Positions 37,121-46,294 are shown, numbered from the stretch's first letter. The stretch: DNA of 64,000 nt from Faecalicatena contorta (GCF_021531895.1 NZ_JAFBIX010000017.1:1-64000); one strand, 5' to 3'. Numbers and translations: made by a program. Notes: generated from the sequence alone by a model not told the origin.

Positions 37121-37863
37121 TACCGTTCCCCCAATCTGTTAATCTGTGATGCAATATATCCTGCTCCATAGCCATTATCAATATTTACGACCGCAATTCC
37201 ATTGGCACAGGAATTAATCATGGTCAGTAATGCTGACAGCCCCTTTAAATTCGCTCCATACCCGACAGAAGTCGGAACGGCAATGACCGGCTTATCCACC
37301 AGACCTCCAATGACACTTGCCAGGGCTCCTTCCATTCCAGCCACCGCAATGATACAATTGGCCTTCTGAATCGTATCCAGATTCGCAAGCAGCCGGTGCA
37401 GGCCGCTGACGCCCACATCATATACACGCTCTACATAAGAGCCAAAGTATTCCGCTGTCTGGGCAGCTTCTTCCGCCACTGCAATGTCTGAAGTTCCTGC
37501 GGTACATACGGTAATACATCCCTGTTTTTCTTTCCCCGGATTCTCAATTTTGATGATTCCGGACACGGTATCATACTGAACATCCGGATATCTTTCTTTT
37601 AATAGCTCATACTGTCTCTGAGACGCTCTGGTCCCGAACACTTCTCCCTCCATTTCATATATTTTCCCAAAGATTTCAAGAAGATGCTCGTCTGCCTTTC
37701 CACTGCAGAATACGACCTCTGGGAAACCAGAGCGCAGTTTCCGATGGGTATCAATCTTGGCATATCCCAGTTCTTCGAACGGCTGCCTTCTAAGATGTCC
37801 TTCTGCTTCTTCCACAGACAACTCTCCATTTTTCAATTTCATCAATATCTCATGCGTATCCAT
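37120..37863 (-). CDS. larB: NaAD carboxylase/hydrolase LarB
   Basis: About 247 residues. The C-terminal PurE/AIRC-like domain shows VCTAGTSDIAVAEEAAQTAE, ERVYDVGVSGLHRLL and AVAGMEGALASVIGGLVDKP, typical of LarB, which carboxylates the pyridinium ring of nicotinic acid adenine dinucleotide as the first step to the nickel-pincer nucleotide. The ATG at 37863 has GGAGG 5 bases upstream; a start four codons earlier overlaps that site. It is the first gene of the lar operon and has its own promoter. Confidence 0.95.
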   Translation of the reverse strand: MDTHEILMKLKNGELSVEEAEGHLRRQPFEELGYAKIDTHRKLRSGFPEVVFCSGKADEHLLEIFGKIYEMEGEVFGTRASQRQYELLKERYPDVQYDTVSGIIKIENPGKEKQGCITVCTAGTSDIAVAEEAAQTAEYFGSYVERVYDVGVSGLHRLLANLDTIQKANCIIAVAGMEGALASVIGGLVDKPVIAVPTSVGYGANLKGLSALLTMINSCANGIAVVNIDNGYGAGYIASQINRLGER

Positions 37864-37925
37864 TCTTGCCTCCATTGCTGTAACATATTCGGATCATCGC
37901 TATCTATCCTTCCAGACTACATTCG

Positions 37926-37934
37926 ATTATATCA
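37926..37934 (-). promoter_or_regulatory. extended -10 promoter of larBCE
   Basis: On the minus strand TGATATAAT is an extended -10 element about 63 bases before the larB ATG. There is no good -35. It lies just after the terminator of the nitrogenase-like operon, so larBCE is probably a separate transcription unit. Confidence 0.6.
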
Positions 37935-37979
37935 CAGGAGGTCAATTTTAGGAAGTACCATTCCAACTTTTGAAAAACT

Positions 37980-38017
37980 AAAAAAAACAGGATGGGCTGC
38001 ATAAAACAATCCCATCC
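37980..38017 (-). terminator. terminator of the nitrogenase-like/hyp operon
   Basis: On the minus strand AGGATGGG pairs with CCCATCCT and is followed by GTTTTTTTTAG, eight bases after the last gene's stop. Confidence 0.9.
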
Positions 38018-38024
38018 TATTTAT

Positions 38025-39155
38025 TTATTCTTTGCAAAGATCTACCAGAGCAGTCAGTCTCTTCAGGTAGATCCGCCCGGAAAATGCAATGTGAGGCAAT
38101 TCGTAAAATCGGCTCTTTGCCGGACAAATCGGCCGATAGAGTGGGTCTGCAACAATGACTTTTGCATCTTTCAACCGTTCTTCTGCCTCTTCTTCTCCAC
38201 GAATCACTAGATCTTTAGGTGCCAGTAAACCATCGGTCTCTTCCAATGGACATAATACACGAACTGGCTGCCTTGTCTTACGTTCGATTGCCGCAGCCAG
38301 AGATCCCATCGTAACAGGTTCTCCGATCAGTGTAATCTCAGCATCACCTGACAGTCTTCTGTCAAGGTAAGCTACCGACATTTTTCCACTCTCTACGGCC
38401 TGTTCCAGTGCCTTTGACAAGTCTTCTGTAAAATCTCCCACCGGGGTCCCGACCACATAAGGTGTCCCAAACTTTTGCTCTAAGACCTTCGCCACGCGAA
38501 GACCAACGGAAGAAACCACCAGATTCACAGCCGCTTCTGATGCTCGCGCCAGAGCATCCAGATCATCCCCCATGGCCCAGGTAGACAACACCTCCCACCC
38601 AGACTGTTCCAGGCTTTCTATGAATCGTTTTACATGTGAAATTGGCCCAAAATCCAACGGTGTCACCCCCAGAACATTTAGACTCCGTGGACTGGTACAT
38701 CGCTTTTCAGAATCTGTAAAGCGCTCTGCAATCTCAGCCAAAGCAATTCCTGCGCCATATACATAATCATGCATCCCGTTTGTCGGAACGGAAAAGGAAG
38801 GAATGCCTGTTTCTTCTTCCAGAATCTGCGCTAACGCCGGGAAATCCGTTCCATTCATGAAGGGAATCGGAGAACCTGCCAGAGCGAGAAACTTAGGGTG
38901 CAGCTCTTCGGCCGCCGTTCTAATATCATGAAGAAATTTCTCATCATTTCCAAGAATGGCGTCAATCTCCGTTAATCCTGAGATATAGATCAGACTGTCC
39001 TGATCATACCAGCGGATCTCATCATGTGTATTATAAGTAGAATTGCAACCGGACGGGTCATGCATGACTGTCATACCGCCCAGTTCATATAATGCCGAGC
39101 ATACGCCTGATACATCGGCTGTATAAACCGGTATAATACGATAGGATTGTCTCAT
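38025..39155 (-). CDS. nitrogenase component 1-like subunit, small type (set A)
   Basis: About 376 residues; nitrogenase alpha or beta chains are 450-530. It begins MRQSYRIIPVYTADVSGVCS, then LYELGGMTVMHDPSGCNSTY with Cys37, a likely cluster ligand. The blocks SGLTEIDAILGNDEKFLHDI and LALAGSPIPFMNGTDFPAL match the NifD/NifK superfamily, but the second conserved Cys region (TxCxxExxGDD in nitrogenase) has no Cys. It is 11th and last gene of the operon; its ATG overlaps the stop of the preceding large subunit (ATGA). It pairs with that subunit and the set A reductase. The position-equivalent paralogue is at 46309. Substrate unknown. Confidence 0.8.
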   Translation of the reverse strand: MRQSYRIIPVYTADVSGVCSALYELGGMTVMHDPSGCNSTYNTHDEIRWYDQDSLIYISGLTEIDAILGNDEKFLHDIRTAAEELHPKFLALAGSPIPFMNGTDFPALAQILEEETGIPSFSVPTNGMHDYVYGAGIALAEIAERFTDSEKRCTSPRSLNVLGVTPLDFGPISHVKRFIESLEQSGWEVLSTWAMGDDLDALARASEAAVNLVVSSVGLRVAKVLEQKFGTPYVVGTPVGDFTEDLSKALEQAVESGKMSVAYLDRRLSGDAEITLIGEPVTMGSLAAAIERKTRQPVRVLCPLEETDGLLAPKDLVIRGEEEAEERLKDAKVIVADPLYRPICPAKSRFYELPHIAFSGRIYLKRLTALVDLCKE

Positions 39156-40480
39156 AAGCAGCAATCACACCCCCATCCCTTTTGAATTACCAGTGATTCC
39201 GTATCCTTTTCCTCCCGAAAAGCTTCTGTCATCAACTGCGCAAGTTGTCGGATTCCGTCAAATCCATACAGGCCGCCGCCTTGAACCATATTGACAAAAT
39301 GCCGGCTTTTGGTAAACCATGCGGCTTTCTGACCGATTGCCAGCACTTCTCGCTCTCCGCCTCTTGGCAACACGCGCATCTTCACCTGAATCGTTGCCGC
39401 AAGTTTTAACCCAGGTGCATGTTCACGAAGCCATTCAAAGTCTTCTTTTTCCTCTGGGCTGATGCTGTCCAGGTAGACGGTTTCCACCACAAATCCGTGT
39501 GAGATCAACAATCTTGCCAGCCCAAGCGGTCTTGGATGGAACAGATAATCAATCGCTATCGGCGTATCGCCAATCTCCCGATGTGCCTGTTCCAATGCTC
39601 TTTCACATGCTGCAATCTCATCTTTCGCATCAATTGGTGGTAAATGTAATGCATCTGCAAGTTCATTCATGTGCTGCGTAATCTCATCATACCCAAAACA
39701 TGCCGGCAGATACAAGTGCTTTCTTCCCAGTCGCTCTGCCTGTACCTCTGCACCGTAACGTCCCGGAGGATAGAAAGATACGAACAACTCAGAAGCACTT
39801 AACTCCAGATATTCCTCCCATGTCTTGCAGGCCGGAAGTTCTCTTACTGCATATCCATGCTCTTTAAGAAATCGCGGAATATCCGCCGTCTCATCCAATG
39901 CAAAATCACTGCCCAGAAGACTTACACTCTTCGGCTCTGGCGTTCGTTCCGGTAAGGGGTCATACATTGCTTTTCTTAACTTCTGGTCTGGCGTAAGCCC
40001 AGTCTTCTGCATGATCGGATCCATATAGCAACGAATAAATACAATCTCCGGGAATCGTTCTTCTAATTCCTGATAGACCCGGTCCAGATCACAGCCCAGA
40101 AAATGATGAAGGCATACAGTAAATAAAAGAACTGCCTTCGGATATTCCGGTAGCTTCTTAATTACATCCGTCACACCTTCTATGGTCACATCTTCCAGAT
40201 TACCATTCAGAAGATTCTCCTCTTCCACAATCACAAAGGAAAACCGGTCTGCCGCATTCATCTCTGCTGCCGTCAGTACCACACCACGCATACAGTTATC
40301 AGCACATACATAGATCTGCCTCGATTCCGGAAGCTGCATTCCAGTGTGGACAATATTCCAGTTGCCGTGAACCGGCGAATTGAATTCCAGTTCAGAAGCA
40401 AATGGAGCCGGAAATGCAGCATCCTTGATCGTCGTTACCGCACCTTCCGTATCAATAGATTCTCCCACTCGCTTTAACAT
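39152..40480 (-). CDS. nitrogenase component 1-like subunit, large type (set A)
   Basis: About 442 residues. Superfamily signatures are LEFNSPVHGNWNIVHTGMQL, IYVCADNCMRGVVLTAAEM (Cys59, Cys63), EEENLLNGNLEDVTIEGVTD and LLFTVCLHHFLGCDLDRVY (Cys123, Cys130), which correspond to the P-cluster or 4Fe-4S-ligand regions of NifD/NifK, BchN/B and related proteins. The C-terminus ends GWGCDCCL, an extra Cys-X-Cys-Cys that may bind metal. FeMo-cofactor ligands of NifD cannot be identified, so it is not a nitrogen-fixing subunit. The ATG at 40480 has AAGGAGG and overlaps the reductase stop by 7 bases. Confidence 0.8.
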   Translation of the reverse strand: MLKRVGESIDTEGAVTTIKDAAFPAPFASELEFNSPVHGNWNIVHTGMQLPESRQIYVCADNCMRGVVLTAAEMNAADRFSFVIVEEENLLNGNLEDVTIEGVTDVIKKLPEYPKAVLLFTVCLHHFLGCDLDRVYQELEERFPEIVFIRCYMDPIMQKTGLTPDQKLRKAMYDPLPERTPEPKSVSLLGSDFALDETADIPRFLKEHGYAVRELPACKTWEEYLELSASELFVSFYPPGRYGAEVQAERLGRKHLYLPACFGYDEITQHMNELADALHLPPIDAKDEIAACERALEQAHREIGDTPIAIDYLFHPRPLGLARLLISHGFVVETVYLDSISPEEKEDFEWLREHAPGLKLAATIQVKMRVLPRGGEREVLAIGQKAAWFTKSRHFVNMVQGGGLYGFDGIRQLAQLMTEAFREEKDTESLVIQKGWGCDCCL

Positions 40481-41241
40481 AATTCCTCCTTCTGACATGC
40501 TGCCAGAATCTGACGCGCCAATACACGATACTCTTCTGCCATGTCACTGTCCGGATAACATTCCAATAGAATCTTTCCCTGTTCTTCTGCCATCGGTACC
40601 TGCTCACTTCTGGACAGCGTCCCGATTACTTCTGTCTGAAAATCTTCGGCCAGCTCTGCCACTTTTTCCTCTTCTCGTTTAACATTTCTGCGATTTAGAA
40701 TAATCCCTCCCAGAGAGGCATATCCGCGATTCTTAAAGTTCTCTACGGCCATCGCAATATTGGCCGCAGCGTGAATGGCCATATTTTCTCCAGAGGTTAT
40801 GATAAATACCTTATCCGCATAGCCTTTTCGCATCGGCATAGAGAATCCGCCGCAGACCACATCTCCCAGAACATCATAGAACACAACATCCGGCTGATAA
40901 GTTTCATAAGCGCCTTTTTCTTTTAATTTTTCCAATGCTGTAATGATTCCGCGTCCCGCACAGCCAAGACCGGGAGTCGGGCCGCCTGCTTCCACACAGA
41001 CTACACCGTTATAACCGATTCTGACCATATCTTCCAGCTGAAAATGATTCTTTTTCTGCTGATATAATTCCAGCACCGTAGGAACCGGCTGCCCCTGGCG
41101 AAGCTGAAGCGTGGAATCCGCTTTCGGATCACAGCCGATCTGCATGACTTTCAGTCCCTGCTCTGCCAAAACTGCCGCCACATTTGAAACCGTTGTTGAC
41201 TTGCCGATGCCGCCTTTTCCATAAACTGCAATTTTGATCAT
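40474..41241 (-). CDS. NifH-like iron protein (set A)
   Basis: About 255 residues starting [20 protein letters not shown], with the NifH Walker A motif (residues 8-15). CDPKADST follows (about 37-44). The 4Fe-4S ligands that bridge the homodimer are Cys94 in GLGCAGRGI and Cys130 in DVVCGGF; Arg97 is at the ADP-ribosylation position of NifH. GGVDLK-type switch II is [11 protein letters not shown]. It should deliver electrons with ATP hydrolysis to the set A component 1-like pair. CGGAGG precedes the ATG at 41241; one base separates it from the TM1266-like gene. Nitrogenase reductases are about 275-295 residues, so this is slightly short at the C-terminus, as in other NifH-like reductases. Confidence 0.88.
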   Translation of the reverse strand: MIKIAVYGKGGIGKSTTVSNVAAVLAEQGLKVMQIGCDPKADSTLQLRQGQPVPTVLELYQQKKNHFQLEDMVRIGYNGVVCVEAGGPTPGLGCAGRGIITALEKLKEKGAYETYQPDVVFYDVLGDVVCGGFSMPMRKGYADKVFIITSGENMAIHAAANIAMAVENFKNRGYASLGGIILNRRNVKREEEKVAELAEDFQTEVIGTLSRSEQVPMAEEQGKILLECYPDSDMAEEYRVLARQILAACQKEELC

Positions 41242-41242
41242 A

Positions 41243-41515
41243 TCATTCCTCCGATTTTCCATCCTTTGTAATCACATTGGAATATGCAGTCTTCGCAGTC
41301 ACCCCACGGAGCCGCCCTATCTTCCCGGACAATGCACTGATGATATCCTGGGGTGCATCAATTGCGATACTGATAATATTGATTCCTTTCTCGCGGTAAG
41401 GAATTCCCATTCTTCCAATGATATATTTCCCTTCTGCATGAAGCAGATGATTCAACTCTTCTATTACATTTTCATTTTCTACAATGATAGAAATCACTGC
41501 AACTCTTGTATCCAT
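41243..41515 (-). CDS. TM1266-family protein (ACT-like; iron-only hydrogenase system regulator family)
   Basis: About 90 residues: MDTRVAVISIIVENENVIEE, then GKYIIGRMGIPYREKGINII, IAIDAP and LRGVTAKTAYS. This matches the TM1266 family, small ACT-like proteins that normally sit beside hydE, hydF and hydG of [FeFe]-hydrogenase maturation and are annotated as putative regulators. Here it lies between hypE and a NifH-like gene, with no hyd gene in the window. GGGG precedes the ATG at 41515. The placement may mean a role in sensing or handling Fe-CN/CO intermediates, which is inference. Confidence 0.8.
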   Translation of the reverse strand: MDTRVAVISIIVENENVIEELNHLLHAEGKYIIGRMGIPYREKGINIISIAIDAPQDIISALSGKIGRLRGVTAKTAYSNVITKDGKSEE

Positions 41516-41570
41516 ATTCGTCCCCTTCTGCACATCTCTAATACCTCTTGCTTCTTTTCAACGGATTCTT

Positions 41571-42590
41571 CTAACAGATACGTGGCAGAAGCTCTCCGCC
41601 CGGCTGCGGAAGAAGTGCCTGTGTTCCAATCTCCGTTGTCATGACAACACGTCCCGGCTGTTCTTCTGTCACTTCCCCGATAATGGCAGCATTCTGTGAA
41701 TATGGACATTCCTTTAATACTTCTACAATCTTCGGTGCTACTTCCTTTGGTGCCATGATGACCAAACGTCCTTCACACGCCAGATACAATGGTTCCAGGC
41801 CTAACATTCCACATACACCCTTGACTTCCGGTGCAACCGGAACTTTGGAAGCATCCAGGCGAATCCCCACATTACTCTGTCCGGCAATCTCATAGAGAAC
41901 CGTTCCTACTCCGCCGCGAGTCGCATCACGGATTACATGAATATCATGGGTTGCGTCCATCACGGACTTGACCGTTCCCCACAAAGGAGCACAGTCACTG
42001 GTTACATCCGCTTCAATTCCAAAATCTTCCCTTGCCAGCAGAATGGTACATCCATGTCTTCCCACATCTCCGGTCACAATGATCGCATCTCCCGGTTTCG
42101 CCAGATCTCCAGATGTGCAGACGCCTTCTTCAATCTGTCCCACACCGGTTGTGGTAATAAAGATACCATCCACCTGCCCTTTTCCGGCTACCTTCGTATC
42201 GCCGGATACGATCCTGACGCCTGCTTCTTTGGCCGTCTTTTCCATCGCAGCGGCAATCTCTTCCAGCTTCTCCATCGGAAATCCTTCTTCAATGACAAAG
42301 GCACAGGTCAGATATAATGGTTTTGCCCCCATACATGCCAGATCATTGACTGTTCCACAGATGGACAGCTTACCGATATTTCCTCCCGGGAAAAATGCCG
42401 GTGATACGATAAAACCATCCGTTGATACCGCCATCTTTCCTGTAGGCGGCACAAGCACTGCTGCATCATCAGCCGTAAGATCCGGGTTTGCAAAATGTGC
42501 CTTGAAGACCTGATCGATCAGCTCAGAAGTCTGCTTTCCTCCAGCTCCATGAGCCATGGTTACTGTTTGATTGTTGATTGATTTATCCAT
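41571..42590 (-). CDS. hypE: carbamoyl-dehydratase HypE
   Basis: Encodes 339 residues. It begins with VTMAHGAGGKQTSELIDQVF and contains DDAAVLVPP, STDGFIVSP and VSGDTKVAGKG of the AIR synthetase-like fold. The C-terminus is ELLPRIC: the terminal Cys carries the carbamoyl group that is dehydrated to thiocyanate. HypE donates cyanide to iron on HypC-HypD. It lies 69 bases after hypD. All key residues for activity are present. Confidence 0.96.
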   Translation of the reverse strand: MDKSINNQTVTMAHGAGGKQTSELIDQVFKAHFANPDLTADDAAVLVPPTGKMAVSTDGFIVSPAFFPGGNIGKLSICGTVNDLACMGAKPLYLTCAFVIEEGFPMEKLEEIAAAMEKTAKEAGVRIVSGDTKVAGKGQVDGIFITTTGVGQIEEGVCTSGDLAKPGDAIIVTGDVGRHGCTILLAREDFGIEADVTSDCAPLWGTVKSVMDATHDIHVIRDATRGGVGTVLYEIAGQSNVGIRLDASKVPVAPEVKGVCGMLGLEPLYLACEGRLVIMAPKEVAPKIVEVLKECPYSQNAAIIGEVTEEQPGRVVMTTEIGTQALLPQPGGELLPRIC

Positions 42591-42659
42591 CTTGATTCTT
42601 TACTTCCTCTCTACTTTTGTCCGTTCTATTTCATTGGCATTCTGCAGGTACATAGGTCA

Positions 42660-43706
42660 TCAGATCCCATACATGTAGAATGCAGAGCATGCTCCTTCGT
42701 TGGATACCATACAGGCTCCGATGGGGTGTTGCGGAGTACAGCCTTTGGCAAATACTTTGCAGTCGGATGGCTTGCATTTTCCCTGCAGTACATCTCCGCA
42801 GCGACAGGCCGGATTCGGTTTTCCTTCTATCTTAGGCATCTGATATTTCTTTCGTGCATCATAATCCTGCCACTCTTCTTTTAACTGAAGGCCAGAATCC
42901 GGGATTACTCCCAGTCCACGCCATTCTGAATCACAGGATTCCATAAGTTCAGCGACTAATGCCTGTGCCTCTCGGCTTCCTTCTCTGGTCACAACCCTTG
43001 GATAGCAGTTCATAAAGAATGGTTTTCCTTCCTGATACTTGACCAGAGATACTGCCAATGCAGTCAGAAGCTCTTTCGCCGTAAATCCTGCAACCACACC
43101 GCTGACTCCTTCCTGAACCAGCGATTCGCATAACTCGGTTCCCGTAATCGCATTGACATGACCAGGATATAAGAAGACATCCGCACTTCCCTTTAAAGCC
43201 GCATAGGCACCCGGCATGGTCTTATTCGCTACGAGCAGTGAGTAATTCTGGATTCCGTCTTTCTTTGCCTGCTTCACAGACAAACATCCAGCCGGCGTAG
43301 TCGTCTCAAATCCGACTGACAGGAATACCACCTGTTCTTCCGGGTGTTCCACTGCATATTTCTCTGCATCCGCCGGGGAATAGACGATATGAATCTTCGC
43401 TCCTTTGGCTCTTGCTCCTGCCAGACTCATCTCGGTTCCCGGAACCCGGACCAGATCCCCGAATGTACAGATGGTAACGCCTCGCTCTAATGCCAGATAG
43501 ACGGCCTCATCAATAAATCCAACCGGTGTGACACATACCGGACATCCCGGTCCCGAGATTAGTTCCACCTGTTCCGGCAAAAGCTTACGAATACCCAGCC
43601 GGAAATTTTCATGGGTATGGGTTCCACAGACTTCCATAATTCGAAGCGGTGGTCCGTCATAGGTCTCAATTATCTCTTTTGCTGTTTTCTTCTTCTCTTC
43701 CCCCAT
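42660..43706 (-). CDS. hypD: HypD, Fe(CN)2CO assembly scaffold
   Basis: Encodes 348 residues. Conserved HypD motifs are IMEVCGTHTHENFRLGIRKL, LISGPGCPVCVTP, TFGDLVRVPGT, SVGFETTTPA and the C-terminal iron-sulfur region ACRCGDVLQGKC with further Cys residues (CKVFAKGCTP). HypD with HypC assembles the Fe(CN)2CO group. The ATG shares one base with the hypC stop (TAATG). Confidence 0.96.
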   Translation of the reverse strand: MGEEKKKTAKEIIETYDGPPLRIMEVCGTHTHENFRLGIRKLLPEQVELISGPGCPVCVTPVGFIDEAVYLALERGVTICTFGDLVRVPGTEMSLAGARAKGAKIHIVYSPADAEKYAVEHPEEQVVFLSVGFETTTPAGCLSVKQAKKDGIQNYSLLVANKTMPGAYAALKGSADVFLYPGHVNAITGTELCESLVQEGVSGVVAGFTAKELLTALAVSLVKYQEGKPFFMNCYPRVVTREGSREAQALVAELMESCDSEWRGLGVIPDSGLQLKEEWQDYDARKKYQMPKIEGKPNPACRCGDVLQGKCKPSDCKVFAKGCTPQHPIGACMVSNEGACSAFYMYGI

Positions 43707-43915
43707 TACAGTAATTCCTCCATCAACTGATCGGTCTCGCTCTCATCCTCATCGGTAATTCTTGCAATTGCAACTCCGGCATGAACCATAACATATTCAC
43801 CGGGCTCCAGGTCTTCGATCAACTGAGCAGATACTTCTCTCTTAGCACCGTCAGCGTCTACAATTGCAACTCCGTCACCGATCTTTACTACCTTTGCAGA
43901 TAATCCAACACACAT
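43706..43915 (-). CDS. hypC: HypC/HybG family chaperone
   Basis: Encodes 69 residues beginning MCVGLSAKVV; Cys2, after removal of Met, is the iron ligand of HypC. GEYVMVHAGVAIARI is the family's central motif. HypC shuttles the Fe(CN)2CO unit from HypD to the acceptor apoprotein, normally the large subunit of [NiFe]-hydrogenase. No such subunit is in the window, so the acceptor here is unknown. Confidence 0.94.
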   Translation of the reverse strand: MCVGLSAKVVKIGDGVAIVDADGAKREVSAQLIEDLEPGEYVMVHAGVAIARITDEDESETDQLMEELL

Positions 43916-43945
43916 ATTCCTTCTCCTCCATCTTCTATCTGTTAT

Positions 43946-46294
43946 CTATGATAAATCGTCTTGATTTCCATTGATCTTATGCATCGCATAAGCAGCCTGC
44001 CCCAAGGCAATTCCCCCGTCATTGGGTGGAATCATGCTGTGCTTTAACACTTCAAAGCCTTCTCTCTTCAGATATTCATCTGTCAATCGAAGAAGCAATT
44101 GATTCTGGAACACCCCGCCGCTTAATGCTACTTTTCTTCTTCCATTCTCCTCACGGATCTGGATGCAGGCAGCCACGATCTGTCTGGCCAGTTCTGCATG
44201 GAACCGATAGGCAAGCCATTCAGTATCCTCTCCACCTAGCCGTGCATGCACAATCTTCTGTACCAGTTCCCCTGTGTTGAGAATCATTCTGTCAGCCTGA
44301 TTCTCCTTGAATGGAAGAATCTCTTCTTCGTCAATGAATCTCTTCCATGCTTCTTCAGAACCTGCCTGCTTCTCATAAGCTTCCGCTGCAAATTCCAGTG
44401 TAGTCGAAGCTTCTCCTTCGAATGTGGAACTGCGACGAATCCCAAGAATTGCACTCACTCCGTCAAAGAGCCGCCCTGCACTGGTGGAAGTAATCGCATT
44501 GATCCTCCGCTCCGCCATGGTAAGTAAGACCTTTGCCTCTGCTTCACTGCACAATCCCAGTCTCTGGGCAATCTGCTGTGCTTCTTCTCTTGCACCCGTA
44601 TAGCCATAGATTAAGGAAACGGCAATCCTCCATCCCTCTTTTGCGGAAATATCTCCGCCAATCTGCAAGAATGGCTCAATGCTCCCCAGTCTGGTAAATC
44701 CATCATAATCTGCCGCCAGAATCTCTCCGCCCCACACAGTGCCATCTGTTCCATATCCGGTTCCATCAAAGGATACCCCGATGACAGGCTCTGCGCAGTC
44801 ATTTTCCGCCATACAGGAGAGAATGTGCGCATAATGATGTTGTACCTTCATTACTGGAAGCCCCAGTTCTTCAGCGATTGCTGTAGAATTATATCTGGGA
44901 TGAAGATCACAGACTACGACCGATGGTTCCACTTCCAAAAGCGTCTCCAATCGGATAATCGTTTCCTTCAATGCCTTGACTGTTCTTAAGTCTTCCAGAT
45001 CTCCCACATAAGGCGACGGATAGAAACGACCATCCACTCCGATGCAGAAGGTATTCTTCAGTTCGCCTCCTACCGCCAGGACCTGCCCTTTCCACGGGTC
45101 CGACACCATAAATGGAAGTGGTGCATAGCCTCTGGAACGGCGGATCATGTAGGGTTCTCCTTTGTAATAATCCATCACAGAATCATCTGCCCGGATCCGT
45201 ATCTTACGATCATGAGATAACATACAATCACACAGATAGGCCAGTTCCGCAGATGCCTCTTCATCATCTCTGCAGATAGGCGCTCCCGAGGTATTGCCGC
45301 TGGTCATGACCAGACAATCCGGCATCTGGATTCCGTCATCATATTGAAAGATCAGAAGCTGAACCGGTGCATACGGAAGCATAACGCCAATCTTTGGATT
45401 GTCCGGTGCCACCGATGGTGCCATCCTGGCACTCTCTTTTCTTTCAAGCAGAAGAATCGGCTTCTGATGCCCTGTCAGAACCTGCTCTTGTATCTTTGTC
45501 ACTTCGCATTCTCTTCGCACAACTTCCATATCCCGTGCCATCACTGCAAATGGCTTTGCCGGGCGTCGCTTCAGTTCCCGAAGTCTGTGGACTGCTGATT
45601 CATTCGTTGCATCACAGCACAGATGGAATCCTCCGATTCCCTTGATTGCCACGATTCCACCTGACGCAATTGTCTTCCGAGTATATGTAATCGCATCACG
45701 GTCACGTTCTGCCCGGCCAATCAGATATACTTCCGGTCCACACTCATTACAGCAGACCGGCTGTGCATCATACCGCCGGGTATCCGGATCATGGTATTCC
45801 TTTGCACACTCCGGACACATGGGAAATTCCTTCATACTGGTACGCTCCCGGTCATAAGGAAGTGCATCCAGAATGGTAAGTCTTGGCCCGCAACAGGTAC
45901 AATTGATAAATGGATGCAGATACCGCCTGTTGCCGGGATTGAACATTTCCTCCTGGCATTCCTCACAGATAGCAATATCCGGAGACACGAAGATCTCACC
46001 TTTGGTCTTCTCACTCTCAATAATCTCAAACGACTCGAATGTGACCGGCTGTTCTTCTGGCTCGACATTCATCTTCAGGATTACAGCCCGTCTCGGCGGA
46101 TGATTCTGAAGATCATCCAGAAATCCCTCTATCTGCACTTCGGTTCCCTGGGCAAATATCTCCACATACGGTCCTTTATTGCAGACACTGCCGCTGATAC
46201 CATTTTTCATCGCATGGCGGCTCACCGTGGGGCGAAATCCTACCCCCTGCACAATCCCATATACTCTTATCCTTCTGGTCATCGTCTCCTTCAT
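43946..46294 (-). CDS. hypF: carbamoyltransferase HypF
   Basis: About 782 residues with all HypF domains: acylphosphatase-like (YGIVQGVGFRPTVSRHA), two C4 zinc fingers (CEECQEEM...CTCCGP and CPECAKEY...CCNECGP, about residues 110-190), a YrdC-like domain (GIVAIKGIGGFHLCCDA) and the Kae1-like C-terminal domain (VQHHYAHILSCMAEN, SFDGTGYGTDG). It uses carbamoyl phosphate and ATP to carbamoylate the HypE terminal Cys. The longer frame to 46390 overlaps the preceding gene; the ATG at 46294 with AAGGA 11 bases upstream is preferred, and one at 46282 is possible. Confidence 0.95.
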   Translation of the reverse strand: MKETMTRRIRVYGIVQGVGFRPTVSRHAMKNGISGSVCNKGPYVEIFAQGTEVQIEGFLDDLQNHPPRRAVILKMNVEPEEQPVTFESFEIIESEKTKGEIFVSPDIAICEECQEEMFNPGNRRYLHPFINCTCCGPRLTILDALPYDRERTSMKEFPMCPECAKEYHDPDTRRYDAQPVCCNECGPEVYLIGRAERDRDAITYTRKTIASGGIVAIKGIGGFHLCCDATNESAVHRLRELKRRPAKPFAVMARDMEVVRRECEVTKIQEQVLTGHQKPILLLERKESARMAPSVAPDNPKIGVMLPYAPVQLLIFQYDDGIQMPDCLVMTSGNTSGAPICRDDEEASAELAYLCDCMLSHDRKIRIRADDSVMDYYKGEPYMIRRSRGYAPLPFMVSDPWKGQVLAVGGELKNTFCIGVDGRFYPSPYVGDLEDLRTVKALKETIIRLETLLEVEPSVVVCDLHPRYNSTAIAEELGLPVMKVQHHYAHILSCMAENDCAEPVIGVSFDGTGYGTDGTVWGGEILAADYDGFTRLGSIEPFLQIGGDISAKEGWRIAVSLIYGYTGAREEAQQIAQRLGLCSEAEAKVLLTMAERRINAITSTSAGRLFDGVSAILGIRRSSTFEGEASTTLEFAAEAYEKQAGSEEAWKRFIDEEEILPFKENQADRMILNTGELVQKIVHARLGGEDTEWLAYRFHAELARQIVAACIQIREENGRRKVALSGGVFQNQLLLRLTDEYLKREGFEVLKHSMIPPNDGGIALGQAAYAMHKINGNQDDLS

